From CAZGMJ01 sp964526785 (GTDB lineage: Bacteria; Planctomycetota; Phycisphaerae; Sedimentisphaerales; Anaerobacaceae), in the NCBI GenBank assembly GCA_964526785.1, contig CAZGMJ010000002.1, forward strand, positions 1-64,000: DNA of 64,000 nt, read 5' to 3'. The notes under the pieces were generated by a model. It searched no databases. It saw only the letters and a list, made by a program, of their open reading frames with translations, and was not told where the DNA came from. The position numbers and the translations under genes were made by a program. Shown here piece after piece: positions 1 to 7,992 of this stretch; positions within the stretch are counted from its first letter, which is position 1; every line of letters starts with the position of its first letter.

Positions 1-90
1 AAAGGACCGCTTTTACATCCCAAACAAAAGTGCGAAAAATATCCTACGTCATCGATTTCTATTTCACTTTTACTCTATCCTGTCGTGCCT

Positions 91-142
91 CAAACAAAAA
101 CCAGGAGGAACCCGGAAATAGAATTCCAAGTACCTCCTGGTT
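91..142 (-). terminator. Intrinsic terminator downstream of the first sigma/membrane-protein pair
   Basis: Read on the minus strand, a perfect 10-bp stem (AACCAGGAGG at 99-108 on the plus strand, paired with CCTCCTGGTT at 133-142) is followed by a T-rich tract (TTTGTTTG). It lies about 55 bases beyond the stop codon of the minus-strand gene that ends at 197, so it is well placed to end that operon. The stem and the T tract are seen directly; termination is inferred. Confidence 0.75.
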
Positions 143-196
143 CATGCTATTAGTTAATAACCGTAACTTTCTTGAACTTCAGCGAAAGATGGCCTC

Positions 197-1438
197 CTAT
201 TCTTCCGCTGAATATTCTAAATAGGTGGGATCGATAAACCATCGATCGTGTTGTCCTTCTCCCGTTCTAACCCAAAAAGTACAGTTGACCGTTAAAAGTT
301 TCCCGTCGCAATTCGCCGCAAAGCTGCAGGGAACCATAAACGTGGGGCCATACCATTCGTGCGGACGTGGTTCGCCGACAACAATATCGGCAACCGGCTT
401 CAACAGTGCAAAACACTGTGGATCGAAGAACTTCTCCGGCGCCCCGCCAAAAAGCAGACCGGCAGTGACGTAATCATCCCGCGCCAGTGCTTCCAGCGTC
501 TTTCGTGCGACCTCGCAGGCGGTTTCTTTAGTGCTCAGTTCACCCTGTGCCAGTCCAACCGGTCCCGAAACTTGATCAATAACAATGGTATTCTCCGGAT
601 AGTCCGGATCGAAAGAATTTGGATCGAAAACACTCTGGTCCAAAGGACTGTTATACTCCAGCACATCAATGCCGCGTTCATACTCTTCATCTCCCTCTTC
701 GGAAGGCTGATACTGTTGCCACTTAATCACGCGCTTAGTCTTTGGGTCTACATGCATCACCCACCGATATGGCTGGTGAACGGTCGTAACCTCGACGACA
801 AGATGACCATCCTCGGCACGTGAATCGGCCATCTTAATCGTGGCCTCGCCTGTTTGAACGTTTCTGTAGATGCCCTCCATGATCGTCTCTGGATCGAATT
901 CAACAAGTCTGTCCTGGTCGATATGATGGGTGCTTTCTCTGATCACGAGAATCCCGCCCCAGTTGCACGGTGTGTATTTATATTCAATCTGGTTCTTCCA
1001 TATCAACTCTACCGGTTGGCCCTGTCGCTTCCATTGGTCCGACTGGCGAAGCCGAACCAGTTTGCCACACTCGTCGAATTCCGCCCAGAATTCATCGTGC
1101 CTCTGCGAGGGTGATCCGTAATACGTTTGAAGATGAAAGGAGCTTTTGCCGCACATGGCCTTTACAGTCTGCTCGAAGGCATACGCCGTCTGGTCTGCGT
1201 TCTGCAATATTCCAATAATGCCTATAACAGTCGCTGCAAATACAAGCGCCGCGGCTAATCTTAATACTCGCCTGTTCATGGTCATTCTCCTAAAAGTCGA
1301 TTGCATATCAACCGGCGTTGATTCTTGGATTGTGTCCCAAGCCTTTAGAATGGTTTTCAGCCTTTCGCGTTTCCTTCCAGCGTCGGGAATCACATCGATA
1401 CGTCTCATATGCTCTTCCATGCTCTTTTCTGATCTCAT
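197..1438 (-). CDS. Single-pass membrane protein paired with an ECF sigma factor (anti-sigma-like, no zinc motif)
   Basis: A 413-residue protein with a basic cytosolic N-terminus of about 55 residues, one hydrophobic segment at roughly residues 58-78, and a large extracytoplasmic part. The N-terminal stretch carries no H-x3-C-x2-C zinc anti-sigma motif. The body reads like the outer-membrane-lipoprotein-sorting (LolA-like) sensor regions common in planctomycete sigma-linked proteins: it has many short beta-type strands and a 'VMHVDPKTKRVIKW' stretch. Its ATG overlaps the stop of the preceding sigma gene as ATGA, so the two should be translationally coupled. By position it is probably the regulator of that sigma factor, or a sensor acting through it. 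The product is not recognised beyond this, and the partner sigma gene is interrupted. Confidence 0.75.
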   Translation of the reverse strand: MRSEKSMEEHMRRIDVIPDAGRKRERLKTILKAWDTIQESTPVDMQSTFRRMTMNRRVLRLAAALVFAATVIGIIGILQNADQTAYAFEQTVKAMCGKSSFHLQTYYGSPSQRHDEFWAEFDECGKLVRLRQSDQWKRQGQPVELIWKNQIEYKYTPCNWGGILVIRESTHHIDQDRLVEFDPETIMEGIYRNVQTGEATIKMADSRAEDGHLVVEVTTVHQPYRWVMHVDPKTKRVIKWQQYQPSEEGDEEYERGIDVLEYNSPLDQSVFDPNSFDPDYPENTIVIDQVSGPVGLAQGELSTKETACEVARKTLEALARDDYVTAGLLFGGAPEKFFDPQCFALLKPVADIVVGEPRPHEWYGPTFMVPCSFAANCDGKLLTVNCTFWVRTGEGQHDRWFIDPTYLEYSAEE

Positions 1439-1980
1439 AGTTCTAACTGTCCATTCAACAGGTTTTTTAGTTTCTCCAGTCCATAGCGGTACCTGCTATG
1501 GACTGTCCTGACAGAAATCTGCCTCAACTCAGCGATCGCTTTGAAGCTCATACGGCCTCGCGTCCGCAATACCACTACTTCACACTGCTCGTAGGGCAAC
1601 TGTTTGAGAGCTTCTGAGACGATCTACATTTCCTCGTTGCATATTGCAGCCGACATCGGTCCGATGTTCTTGCTTGGTAAGGAAACCGACTCGTCCAGCC
1701 TTTTCGACTTGCGCCGCTTTGATCGGAGCTCGTCCCGCGCCCGATTGGAGACGCAAGCCACCATATACCACTTCAGGCTGTGCTTTGCGTTCAGAAGATG
1801 AGCCGACTGCGACAGCTTCATGAAACTGTCGTGGACTACGTCTTCCGCCGTGCTCACATCCTGCAGTAAAGCCGTGGCGACCGTCAGGAGATAATCGTGA
1901 TACTTCTCGTAAATCCTGCACAATGCCGCCCGTTTGCCCTTCTTAAGTTGCCATGCAAGTATCCTGTCTTCTAACATCAT
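1435..1980 (-). pseudogene. ECF-type RNA polymerase sigma factor with an in-frame amber stop
   Basis: The frame from ATG at 1980 gives 118 residues with a complete sigma region 2 (EDVVHDSFMKL, then a WYMVACVSNRARDEL stretch) and then hits TAG at 1624-1626. Reading on in the same frame without a shift gives 62 more residues that form a complete sigma region 4: a SEALKQLPYEQCEVVVL helix, then SFKAIAEL and TVHSRYRYGLEKL for the helix-turn-helix. It ends in TGA at 1435-1437, overlapping the next gene as ATGA. With the amber read as one residue the product would be 181 residues, normal for the family. The amber sits in the linker just before region 4, where CAG (Gln) would be the one-base ancestor. 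It could be a recent nonsense mutation, a sequence error or a readthrough site. A product of only the first 118 residues would lack promoter -35 recognition. Confidence 0.8.
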
Positions 1981-2146
1981 AATGCTCAGATTTCATGTCG
2001 GACCAACATTACTACAGATAATACGATCACTGCCCCGCATTCTACTCTAATAATTCTCTGCCTCACGAAACATCTATTCTTGCAATCCTATTTTCATTCT
2101 CTAATGCTACGGAGGGAGCGGGAAGGATCCTGGAATCATAAACGAA

Positions 2147-2175
2147 GGCCGGGCTTGGATCGCCCGGCCCTTTTT
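2147..2175. terminator. GC-rich hairpin, probably a bidirectional terminator
   Basis: GGCCGGGC at 2147-2154 pairs perfectly with GCCCGGCC at 2162-2169 around a 7-base loop. On the plus strand it is followed by CTTTTT (2170-2175). On the minus strand it is followed by TTCGTTTATG, which is weaker. It lies between the stop of the minus-strand gene ending at 2219 and the sigma gene starting at 1980, so its likely job is to end the upstream minus-strand operon. No plus-strand gene feeds into it. Confidence 0.65.
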
Positions 2176-2218
2176 CCAGACGTTGGTGTCTGGCGTGTGG
2201 TTAGATCAACGGTTACAC

Positions 2219-3676
2219 CTACGGGGCGGCCGCTTCGGCTATTGGAATGGTCTCGGCGCTGAGGTCGGCGTAGATGACGCGCTTCTCATTGTCGGAGACC
2301 TTCCATTCGAGCAGAACGGCGTCGAAGTCATCCGGGCCGACGGTGGCACCGTGGTAGACGGGTTCTTTCTTATCCGCTACCAGGGCCATGTAGAACATTG
2401 CGAGTGACTGAACGGGTTTCATGATTTCCATTGTTTGCTTGACGACCTTTTGTTCATCGGTCTGGCCGTCCTGCGTTTTGGTTGCCAGGCGCATCTTCTC
2501 GAGCAGTTTCCTGCCTGCTTCCGTCAGATTGTCGGTGTCCTCTAAGGCTGAGAATTTCTGCATTAATGTCATCATATTGAGGCTTTCCGGATAGCTGCCG
2601 AATATCTCGGACAAGAACTTGAGGCCCTTGATGGCGCCTTCTTCGGAGATATCGGGCATCTGCATCGGCTCTGAAGCGAGTGGTGTATAGTCTTCGGGGA
2701 TGACGGGCTTGAAGCTCTCGGCGGTGGCCGGGACGTCCCAGTAGTAATAGATCACACCGTTCATCTCAGAGTCTTTGTTCATCTTCATGGTCATATCGGT
2801 GCGGAAGGGCAGCCACGTGTCGACGTCAATCCACAGGACCAGCCTGACTTCTTCGGCGAGGCCGGTCAAGAGATTGGGATCTACGGTTTCATAGCCTTCG
2901 ACTTCCACACCGTCGATCTCAGATTTGCCAAGCTCGACGTAGTCGGTTTTGAGCATCGCTTTAACCATCTCTCGCGGATCGTTGTTCTGTTTCTTCATTT
3001 TGTCGAGCATGTCGTCGCTGAACTCGGCCCGCATGTATTTCTTCTGCTCAGGCATGATTGTGATCATGGCCTTCTCTTCGGGAATGATGTACATTTCCTG
3101 AGTCATGTGTTCCATGCCCGGGACAGCGCCGGTTGTAGTCATGATCATCCTGATGCTGCCGTCCTGTGAGGCAAGGACCTCACCATCTTGCTGGATTTCG
3201 CCGTCGGGCATACCCGGCATCATAGCTCCGGAGATCGTCATCTGCATCTTGTACATGAATGCGGGAACCTGCTGGATCTGCTCGTAGACGTCGGCCAGGG
3301 TCTTGCTTGACGGTCCGACGAAGGGCAGCCCGGCAAGAACGGCGATAATCACCACCGCTGCGGCTGCGAGTTTTGCTCTGGGACTCTTCATGATTGTTCT
3401 CCTTATCCTTAGACTCTCGGAGGCCTTTGCACTGGCCTGATGAAGTCTTTTCTTCTGTTCTCTGATGATGAGGTTGAGGACATCGTCTTCGATGTCCCGG
3501 TTTGCCATATTCTCGCCGTTGCTGGCGAGACGGTCCTGGAGGCGCATCATCTGTTGGAACTCGGCCTGACACGTGGGGCAGGTCTTGAGATGATCTTCAA
3601 CTTCCTGCTTTTGTGGAGCGTCGAGCAGATCCTCGATATACTCGATACAGATATCTTTGCATGTTTCACAGTTCAT
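2219..3676 (-). CDS. Zinc-finger anti-sigma factor with LolA-like extracytoplasmic domain
   Basis: A 485-residue protein. Residues 3-36 carry a ZAS/zf-HC2 anti-sigma motif with H29-x3-C33-x2-C36 after CETCKDIC. One membrane segment lies at about 102-120, and the rest is extracytoplasmic. That part starts LADVYEQIQQVPAFMYKMQM, the pattern of lipoprotein-sorting (LolA/LolB-like) sensor domains found behind planctomycete sigma factors, and includes a YYYWDVPATAESFKPVIP stretch. The family sequesters its sigma factor at the membrane. The ATG at 3676 overlaps the stop of the sigma gene as ATGA, so the pair is coupled. Cognate pairing is inferred from the zinc motif and the overlap; the signal is unknown. 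Confidence 0.82.
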   Translation of the reverse strand: MNCETCKDICIEYIEDLLDAPQKQEVEDHLKTCPTCQAEFQQMMRLQDRLASNGENMANRDIEDDVLNLIIREQKKRLHQASAKASESLRIRRTIMKSPRAKLAAAAVVIIAVLAGLPFVGPSSKTLADVYEQIQQVPAFMYKMQMTISGAMMPGMPDGEIQQDGEVLASQDGSIRMIMTTTGAVPGMEHMTQEMYIIPEEKAMITIMPEQKKYMRAEFSDDMLDKMKKQNNDPREMVKAMLKTDYVELGKSEIDGVEVEGYETVDPNLLTGLAEEVRLVLWIDVDTWLPFRTDMTMKMNKDSEMNGVIYYYWDVPATAESFKPVIPEDYTPLASEPMQMPDISEEGAIKGLKFLSEIFGSYPESLNMMTLMQKFSALEDTDNLTEAGRKLLEKMRLATKTQDGQTDEQKVVKQTMEIMKPVQSLAMFYMALVADKKEPVYHGATVGPDDFDAVLLEWKVSDNEKRVIYADLSAETIPIAEAAAP

Positions 3677-4209
3677 GATTGCACCTCACTATCTTCTTTC
3701 TGCAGCGAATGCCGCAGCATGGTGTAAGCCCTTGAAAGGGTCTTTGTTACAGTGCCAAGAGGCGTGTCGAGCTGCTCGGAGATCTGCTTGCAGGACTGCC
3801 GGCCGTAGTAACGCAGCAGGACAATCTGCCTGTAGTTCTCAGGCAGCTCGGCAATTGCCGTCTCGAGAGCATGGTCCTCGGACAATTCCGAGGCGGGAGC
3901 GTCCTGAGCGAAGCTCCGGATCATCTCCCTTTGCCTTCGGACTGAGGCCTTACGCTGCTGCTCCTTCGCCACGCGGTCGGCAATTCCCAGCAGCCAGGGA
4001 AAGAACGAGCCGGGGCTCTTGAGCTTATCCATATTGAAGTAGGCCCGCACGAAGGTCTCCTGGGCGGCTTCCTCAGCCGATTCCTGAGAGCCAAGCTTGC
4101 CGGCAAGATTGGCCAGCAGGACCGTCTGGTACCGCCGAACCAGGTAGCGGAAATCGTCCGGATGGCCGTCCAGGCATCGCTCAATATAGTATCCATCGTC
4201 ATCTTTCAT
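3673..4209 (-). CDS. ECF-type RNA polymerase sigma factor
   Basis: A sigma-70 family ECF factor of about 178 residues. Region 2 is marked by DDFRYLVRRYQ and EEAAQETFVRAYFNM with FPWLLGIA, and region 4 by LPENYRQIVLLRYYG and a helix-turn-helix CKQISEQL...GTVTKTLSRAY. The start was placed at the ATG at 4209 because GAGGTG lies 5 bases upstream of it and the family begins near here. The frame stays open 57 codons further upstream, but that part is not sigma-like. It precedes a zinc anti-sigma gene with a 4-base ATGA overlap, the usual autoregulated arrangement. Confidence 0.88.
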   Translation of the reverse strand: MKDDDGYYIERCLDGHPDDFRYLVRRYQTVLLANLAGKLGSQESAEEAAQETFVRAYFNMDKLKSPGSFFPWLLGIADRVAKEQQRKASVRRQREMIRSFAQDAPASELSEDHALETAIAELPENYRQIVLLRYYGRQSCKQISEQLDTPLGTVTKTLSRAYTMLRHSLQKEDSEVQS

Positions 4210-4566
4210 TTTGTCACCTCGGACAAATCCGATTTCCATGTTCTCACCATATAGTGAGGCTCGCGGGGGTTTTGCGACAGGAAAAATGGGAAAAAGTGCG
4301 GACACAGCGTTTTGCGCACGAAAAAAGTGCCGGGAGGTGGACTTGCGGCCCCTGGGGTGATTTGTTGATGGGGAGCGCAACCCACACTTGCAGACAACAC
4401 ATATCAGCGCGCAGCGATCGATACGGCCGGCTGAGGATTAGGTGCGACTCACGTGCTCGGTGAGAGTTCTCCGCTTCGGGTCGCCTCCGGCGCCCCTCCG
4501 GTCGAAACGACAACTACGACGGGATTCACTTACGAACATGCGTCGCTTCGCTGACGATGTGATTCG
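4210..4566. other. Non-coding stretch upstream of the sigma gene
   Basis: These 357 bases separate the start of the sigma gene (4209, minus) from the stop of a truncated discoidin-like fragment (4567). No convincing coding frame, RNA gene or strong hairpin with a T tract was seen. It should contain the promoter of the sigma gene, but I could not pick out a clear -35/-10 pair. Confidence 0.5.
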
Positions 4567-4908
4567 CTAGTTGGCGGGTGTGCCGAAGACTTCGACTTCG
4601 ATGTAGTGGTTGAGGTCGTTGCGGTTGTTGCCGTTGCTGTAGAGGCGGACATAGCGAGCTTTGTGGCCTTTGGCGTCGATCAGTTCACCTTTGTATGTTT
4701 CGACGTAATGCATATCGGTTCCCACGCCCAGTCCTGCGGAATTGTCGATGTCGTTGTTGAAGAGAGTGCGGACGTTCCGGGTGAAATCGGGGTCGTCGGC
4801 GATCTGGACGGCTACGTCGAAGTACACCGTCGGCTCCTTATGGTAGTGCCATGCCGTGATTGCGTAGATGTTGTGCACGCACGTCGCGCGGATGTTGGGC
4901 TCGAAGAT
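4567..4908 (-). pseudogene. Truncated tandem copy of the neighbouring discoidin-like domain
   Basis: About 110 codons are open after an in-frame TGA at 4909-4911, ending in TAG at 4567-4569. The protein closely matches the C-terminus of the gene at 4952-5908: both have WHYHK, a VYFDV-VQ-ADDPDF run, NVRT-FNND-DNSAGLGVG and ARYVRLYSNGN/GRYVRLYSNGN followed by NDLNHYIEV. The part before this, including the sigma-interacting N-terminus, the membrane segment and the first half of the domain, is missing. Only a GTG at 4878 could start translation, and it would give a fragment of 103 residues. It looks like the remnant of a tandem duplication rather than an independent gene. Confidence 0.75.
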
Positions 4909-4951
4909 TCAGAACGAACATGCCGATGCGTCTGTGCTTGTTTCTGAAGGA

Positions 4952-5908
4952 TTACTCCACGGGTTTGCCGTAGACTGCGACCTCTATGTAGTGGTTGAGG
5001 TCATTGCTGCTGTTGCCATTGCTGTAGAGACGAACGTAGCGGCCGCGGACGCCTTCTGAGAGACAGTCAATCAGCCTGCCCTCGTTGGTCTCGGTGTAGT
5101 GCGTGTCGGCGCCGACGCCGAGGCCTGCGGAGTTGTCGGTGTCGTTGTTGAAGACGGTTCGGACGTTGGTGACGAAATCGGGGTCGTCGGCGACCTGCAC
5201 GACGACATCGAAGTATACTCTGGCCTGCTTGTGGTAGTGCCAGATGACGATGGCGTAGATGTCGGCTATGGTTTCGAGGTCGATTGTCACGTGCTGGGCG
5301 AAGGGGCCCAGTTCGACGTAGCTGCCATCGGCAGCCTCCTTGTCGTCGTCGGTGATCATCTCCAGTTCACCGATGATGGGCTCTTCGTCACTGCTGGAGA
5401 CAGGTTTGCCTTCGGCGAGGTTGACGGTTCCCTTCGGGGCCAGGAACGGCGGACGTGGGCCGCCTCGCGGCTTTTCCAGATTCGGGACACGCGTGTCCTG
5501 GGGGGTGCCTACGAACATGGGTTTGGGCAATTCCATTGCGATGGCCACGAGGGTCTGATCTGTTGACTCTTGCGGGGCGGGAGTGGATTCATGGGACGCC
5601 TTGCCCGCGGGATCTTGCTGAGGTGCAATTGCGCCTCCCGGGCGGGTATAGCGTATGGCGACCGCAAGTCCGGCAACTACGACGGCCGCGACGGCGAGTC
5701 TGAAGGTCATTCTTCTCATGATTATTCTCCACAACACGGCGGCAGCTTCGGTGCTGACGCCGGCGTGTTCCTGCGATTCGGCAAAAGCGGAGAGCATCTG
5801 CAGGCGCAGTTGGCTGCGATGTTCGGGTCGCGGCTCGGTGTCGATATTCATCTTCGCGACTGCCTTGCGAAAGTCGGATTCATCCTGGAATCTATTGTGG
5901 TTATTCAT
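4952..5908 (-). CDS. Single-pass membrane protein with C-terminal discoidin-like (F5/8 type C) domain, paired with an ECF sigma factor
   Basis: A 318-residue protein. The cytosolic N-terminus (1-65) has an EPRPEHRSQLRLQML stretch, a pattern I associate with planctomycete sigma-linked membrane proteins; there is no zinc motif. One membrane segment lies at about 68-86, followed by a proline-rich linker and a domain from about 165 that begins NLAEGKPVSSSDEEP and continues VTIDL-IYAIVIWHYH. This reads as a discoidin-like carbohydrate-binding fold. The gene overlaps the end of the sigma gene by 8 bases. By analogy it may hold the sigma factor and sense a glycan, but binding and function are inferred. 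A truncated copy of the same domain follows at 4567-4908. Confidence 0.75.
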   Translation of the reverse strand: MNNHNRFQDESDFRKAVAKMNIDTEPRPEHRSQLRLQMLSAFAESQEHAGVSTEAAAVLWRIIMRRMTFRLAVAAVVVAGLAVAIRYTRPGGAIAPQQDPAGKASHESTPAPQESTDQTLVAIAMELPKPMFVGTPQDTRVPNLEKPRGGPRPPFLAPKGTVNLAEGKPVSSSDEEPIIGELEMITDDDKEAADGSYVELGPFAQHVTIDLETIADIYAIVIWHYHKQARVYFDVVVQVADDPDFVTNVRTVFNNDTDNSAGLGVGADTHYTETNEGRLIDCLSEGVRGRYVRLYSNGNSSNDLNHYIEVAVYGKPVE

Positions 5909-6476
5909 CCAAATCGCTCTGCAAATGCTTGCGCAGTTCTCTTAGTATTCTGTGCACGGTGACGCGCAGCGTTGCGGCTGCGGTATCGACAATCTGTGCA
6001 ATCTCTTCGTATGAGAGGTTTTCAAAGAACCTCAGTGTGACAATGGTCTGATGCTCGGGCTTGAGCTTGAGGATTGCAGCGTAGAGACTCGGCCAGTCCA
6101 GTTCTTCGCGGCCCGCCTGGTTGCTCTCTTGCGATGCCGCTCTGAGTGCGGCGGCCCGGGCGAAGAGTTTTCTGCGGCGCGAGGTCTTTCGGACGTATGC
6201 ATTTGTCTGGTTGACTGCTATGGCGTATATCCAGTTGCGAAAGTCCGCCCCGGTGCGGCCCTGGAAGCTGCGGATTGAACGGGCCATCTCCAGGAATACC
6301 GTGCCGGTCAGATCTTCGGCAACCTGCTTGTCAAAGAGCCTGTGGACGCAGAAGCGGAATACGGGCTCGTAGTAGAGCTCGTAGAGCCTGCCGAGCGCTT
6401 CGGCGTCCGCCGGCGCCCTGACGACCAGGTCATCGTTTGCCGCTTGGGTTTCGTGTTTTGCCATAGCATCGACCAT
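5901..6476 (-). CDS. ECF-type RNA polymerase sigma factor
   Basis: A 191-residue sigma-70 family ECF factor. Region 2 shows RLYELYYEPVFRFC, EDLTGTVFLEM and a FRNWIYAIAVNQ helix. Region 4 shows LKPEHQTIVTLRFFENL and a helix-turn-helix YEEIAQIV...TLRVTVHRIL. It overlaps the next gene, which encodes a membrane protein with a discoidin-like sensor domain, by 8 bases, so the two are probably co-translated and functionally linked. A second in-frame ATG lies four codons downstream; either start leaves region 2 intact. Confidence 0.88.
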   Translation of the reverse strand: MVDAMAKHETQAANDDLVVRAPADAEALGRLYELYYEPVFRFCVHRLFDKQVAEDLTGTVFLEMARSIRSFQGRTGADFRNWIYAIAVNQTNAYVRKTSRRRKLFARAAALRAASQESNQAGREELDWPSLYAAILKLKPEHQTIVTLRFFENLSYEEIAQIVDTAAATLRVTVHRILRELRKHLQSDLDE

Positions 6477-6554
6477 TGTCGCATATATAGTTGCGCGACC
6501 GGTCGTAATGTTACACGAATGCAGAGCGGAATTGGGAAGAAATGGGGCCTGCGG

Positions 6555-7943
6555 TCAGTCTTTTGACGGAGCGGTTACTTCGAACCGGATGTTCCGCGTT
6601 GTGTTGGGATCGATCCGGAAGTTGCCTTCGTCGGGGTTCGAGATGTACCGTCCGTCGATTTTGAGGTTTTCGAAAAGGATGTTCGAGATGCGGTGGTCTT
6701 TGTCCCAACCCCTGATCGTATTGGGCCTCTTCAGCGGCGACTCGGCGGTGATGTTGCGGAACACAAGATTGGATATTCTGCCCATCCCTCTGCTGGAATC
6801 AGCGAATTCGTTCTTGTCGATGGTGATATAGAACAGACGCCAGTCGGCGTTTTCGATGCGGATGTTCTCGAAGAGATAGTCGCTCATATGGCCGCGACCG
6901 CCATGGATGGAGTCGAAGACGGCTTCGTTCGGATTGTCCCACTGGTGCTCGACGCGAATCACATCGATGTCCCTGACGTGGAAGCCGCTGTTATCACTCG
7001 GCATGTTCCAGCTTATCTGGAAGGGAGCGCCGTTTTCCATCTGCCATATGACACAATTCTGTACGAGCATGTTCGAGTGATACAGCTTGATCGCGTCGTC
7101 GTTGACCTTGAAGAAGCAATCCTCGACCAGGCCGTTGTGGCCCGTGCAGATGCCGTCGGTGCTGAAATACCAACCGATCATTTTGACATTGCGGACGATG
7201 TGTTCCGAGCCGCGCAGCGAGATATTGTAGTGGGGCGAGTTGACAAGTGTTATTCCTTCGATCGACACGTTGTCGGTGTTTCGCATGCGGATCAGATGCG
7301 TGCTCTTTCGCTCGAAATCTTCGCCGGAGAGAATGCCGCGACCTCTGAGGGTGATGTTGTCGGCTTTGTCGGCAACGACGCGACCTTTTACGTATGCGCC
7401 TCCGGCAAGGTAGACGGTGGCGCCGGATTCGACCGAGAGCGACTCGCCAACATCGTGTATTCCGGGACCGAAGTAGATCACATCCGGGGCGTTCGGCTGC
7501 GGAACGTCGTCTTCCAGCGGATCGGCGAATACGAGCATGGGATGTGTGATATCACCGTCGAACTCGACCGAGACTTTTCGCGGCTTGTCGAGCCGAAATT
7601 CGATGCTATTGCCTTTGACCTTCGGTTTGATTCGGCAGCTTGTCGGCAGAATCTTACAGTTCTGGAAATCGCCGGATCGTTTTGTCACTCTGACAGTGAC
7701 TTTGCCTGAGAAGGAGAATGTGGTCCATGAGGTTGTCTCGCTGCGGTTGGATCGCCACTGAGCCCGAGACATGTAGACGAAGGAATCTCTTGTCCGTCCC
7801 TCCTGCATAACCTGAACCGCGTACTGGCTGGATCGCTCGATCCCGGCGGGGCCGGGATACGTCACAATGTCGGCGTAAAGGACGGACTTCAGCACTAAAG
7901 ATGCAATGATACAATACAGGATGGTCTGCACGGATTTGTTCAT
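6555..7943 (-). CDS. Secreted right-handed beta-helix glycoside hydrolase (GH28/GH49-like)
   Basis: A 462-residue protein with an N-terminal hydrophobic signal sequence (about 1-24). An all-beta N-terminal domain (about 25-150) comes before a parallel beta-helix. The helix contains YFGPGIHDVG, SGATVYLAGGAYVKG, GRGILSGE, then VNDDAIKLYHSNMLVQNC and APFQISW. The DD pair and the layout of an N-terminal beta domain plus helix fit clan GH-N (polygalacturonase GH28, dextranase/isopullulanase GH49), with the later motifs nearer GH49. The substrate is not assignable. The gene lies 49 bases after another secreted sugar-active protein and a glycerate kinase, suggesting one polysaccharide-use unit. Confidence 0.72.
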   Translation of the reverse strand: MNKSVQTILYCIIASLVLKSVLYADIVTYPGPAGIERSSQYAVQVMQEGRTRDSFVYMSRAQWRSNRSETTSWTTFSFSGKVTVRVTKRSGDFQNCKILPTSCRIKPKVKGNSIEFRLDKPRKVSVEFDGDITHPMLVFADPLEDDVPQPNAPDVIYFGPGIHDVGESLSVESGATVYLAGGAYVKGRVVADKADNITLRGRGILSGEDFERKSTHLIRMRNTDNVSIEGITLVNSPHYNISLRGSEHIVRNVKMIGWYFSTDGICTGHNGLVEDCFFKVNDDAIKLYHSNMLVQNCVIWQMENGAPFQISWNMPSDNSGFHVRDIDVIRVEHQWDNPNEAVFDSIHGGRGHMSDYLFENIRIENADWRLFYITIDKNEFADSSRGMGRISNLVFRNITAESPLKRPNTIRGWDKDHRISNILFENLKIDGRYISNPDEGNFRIDPNTTRNIRFEVTAPSKD

Positions 7944-7992
7944 CTGTTGTCTCTAAGCAATCAAGGCTTCGTATTTCGTTTGCGAATGGCTA

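Noticed and set aside
30..224. 64-codon plus-strand frame at the left edge
   Set aside because: It overlaps a terminator hairpin and the end of the minus-strand gene, and has no ribosome binding site.
4381..4566. Small inverted repeats near 4545-4560 as an attachment site or mobile-element end
   Set aside because: Short, GC-rich and not repeated elsewhere; no integrase, transposase or direct repeats were seen.
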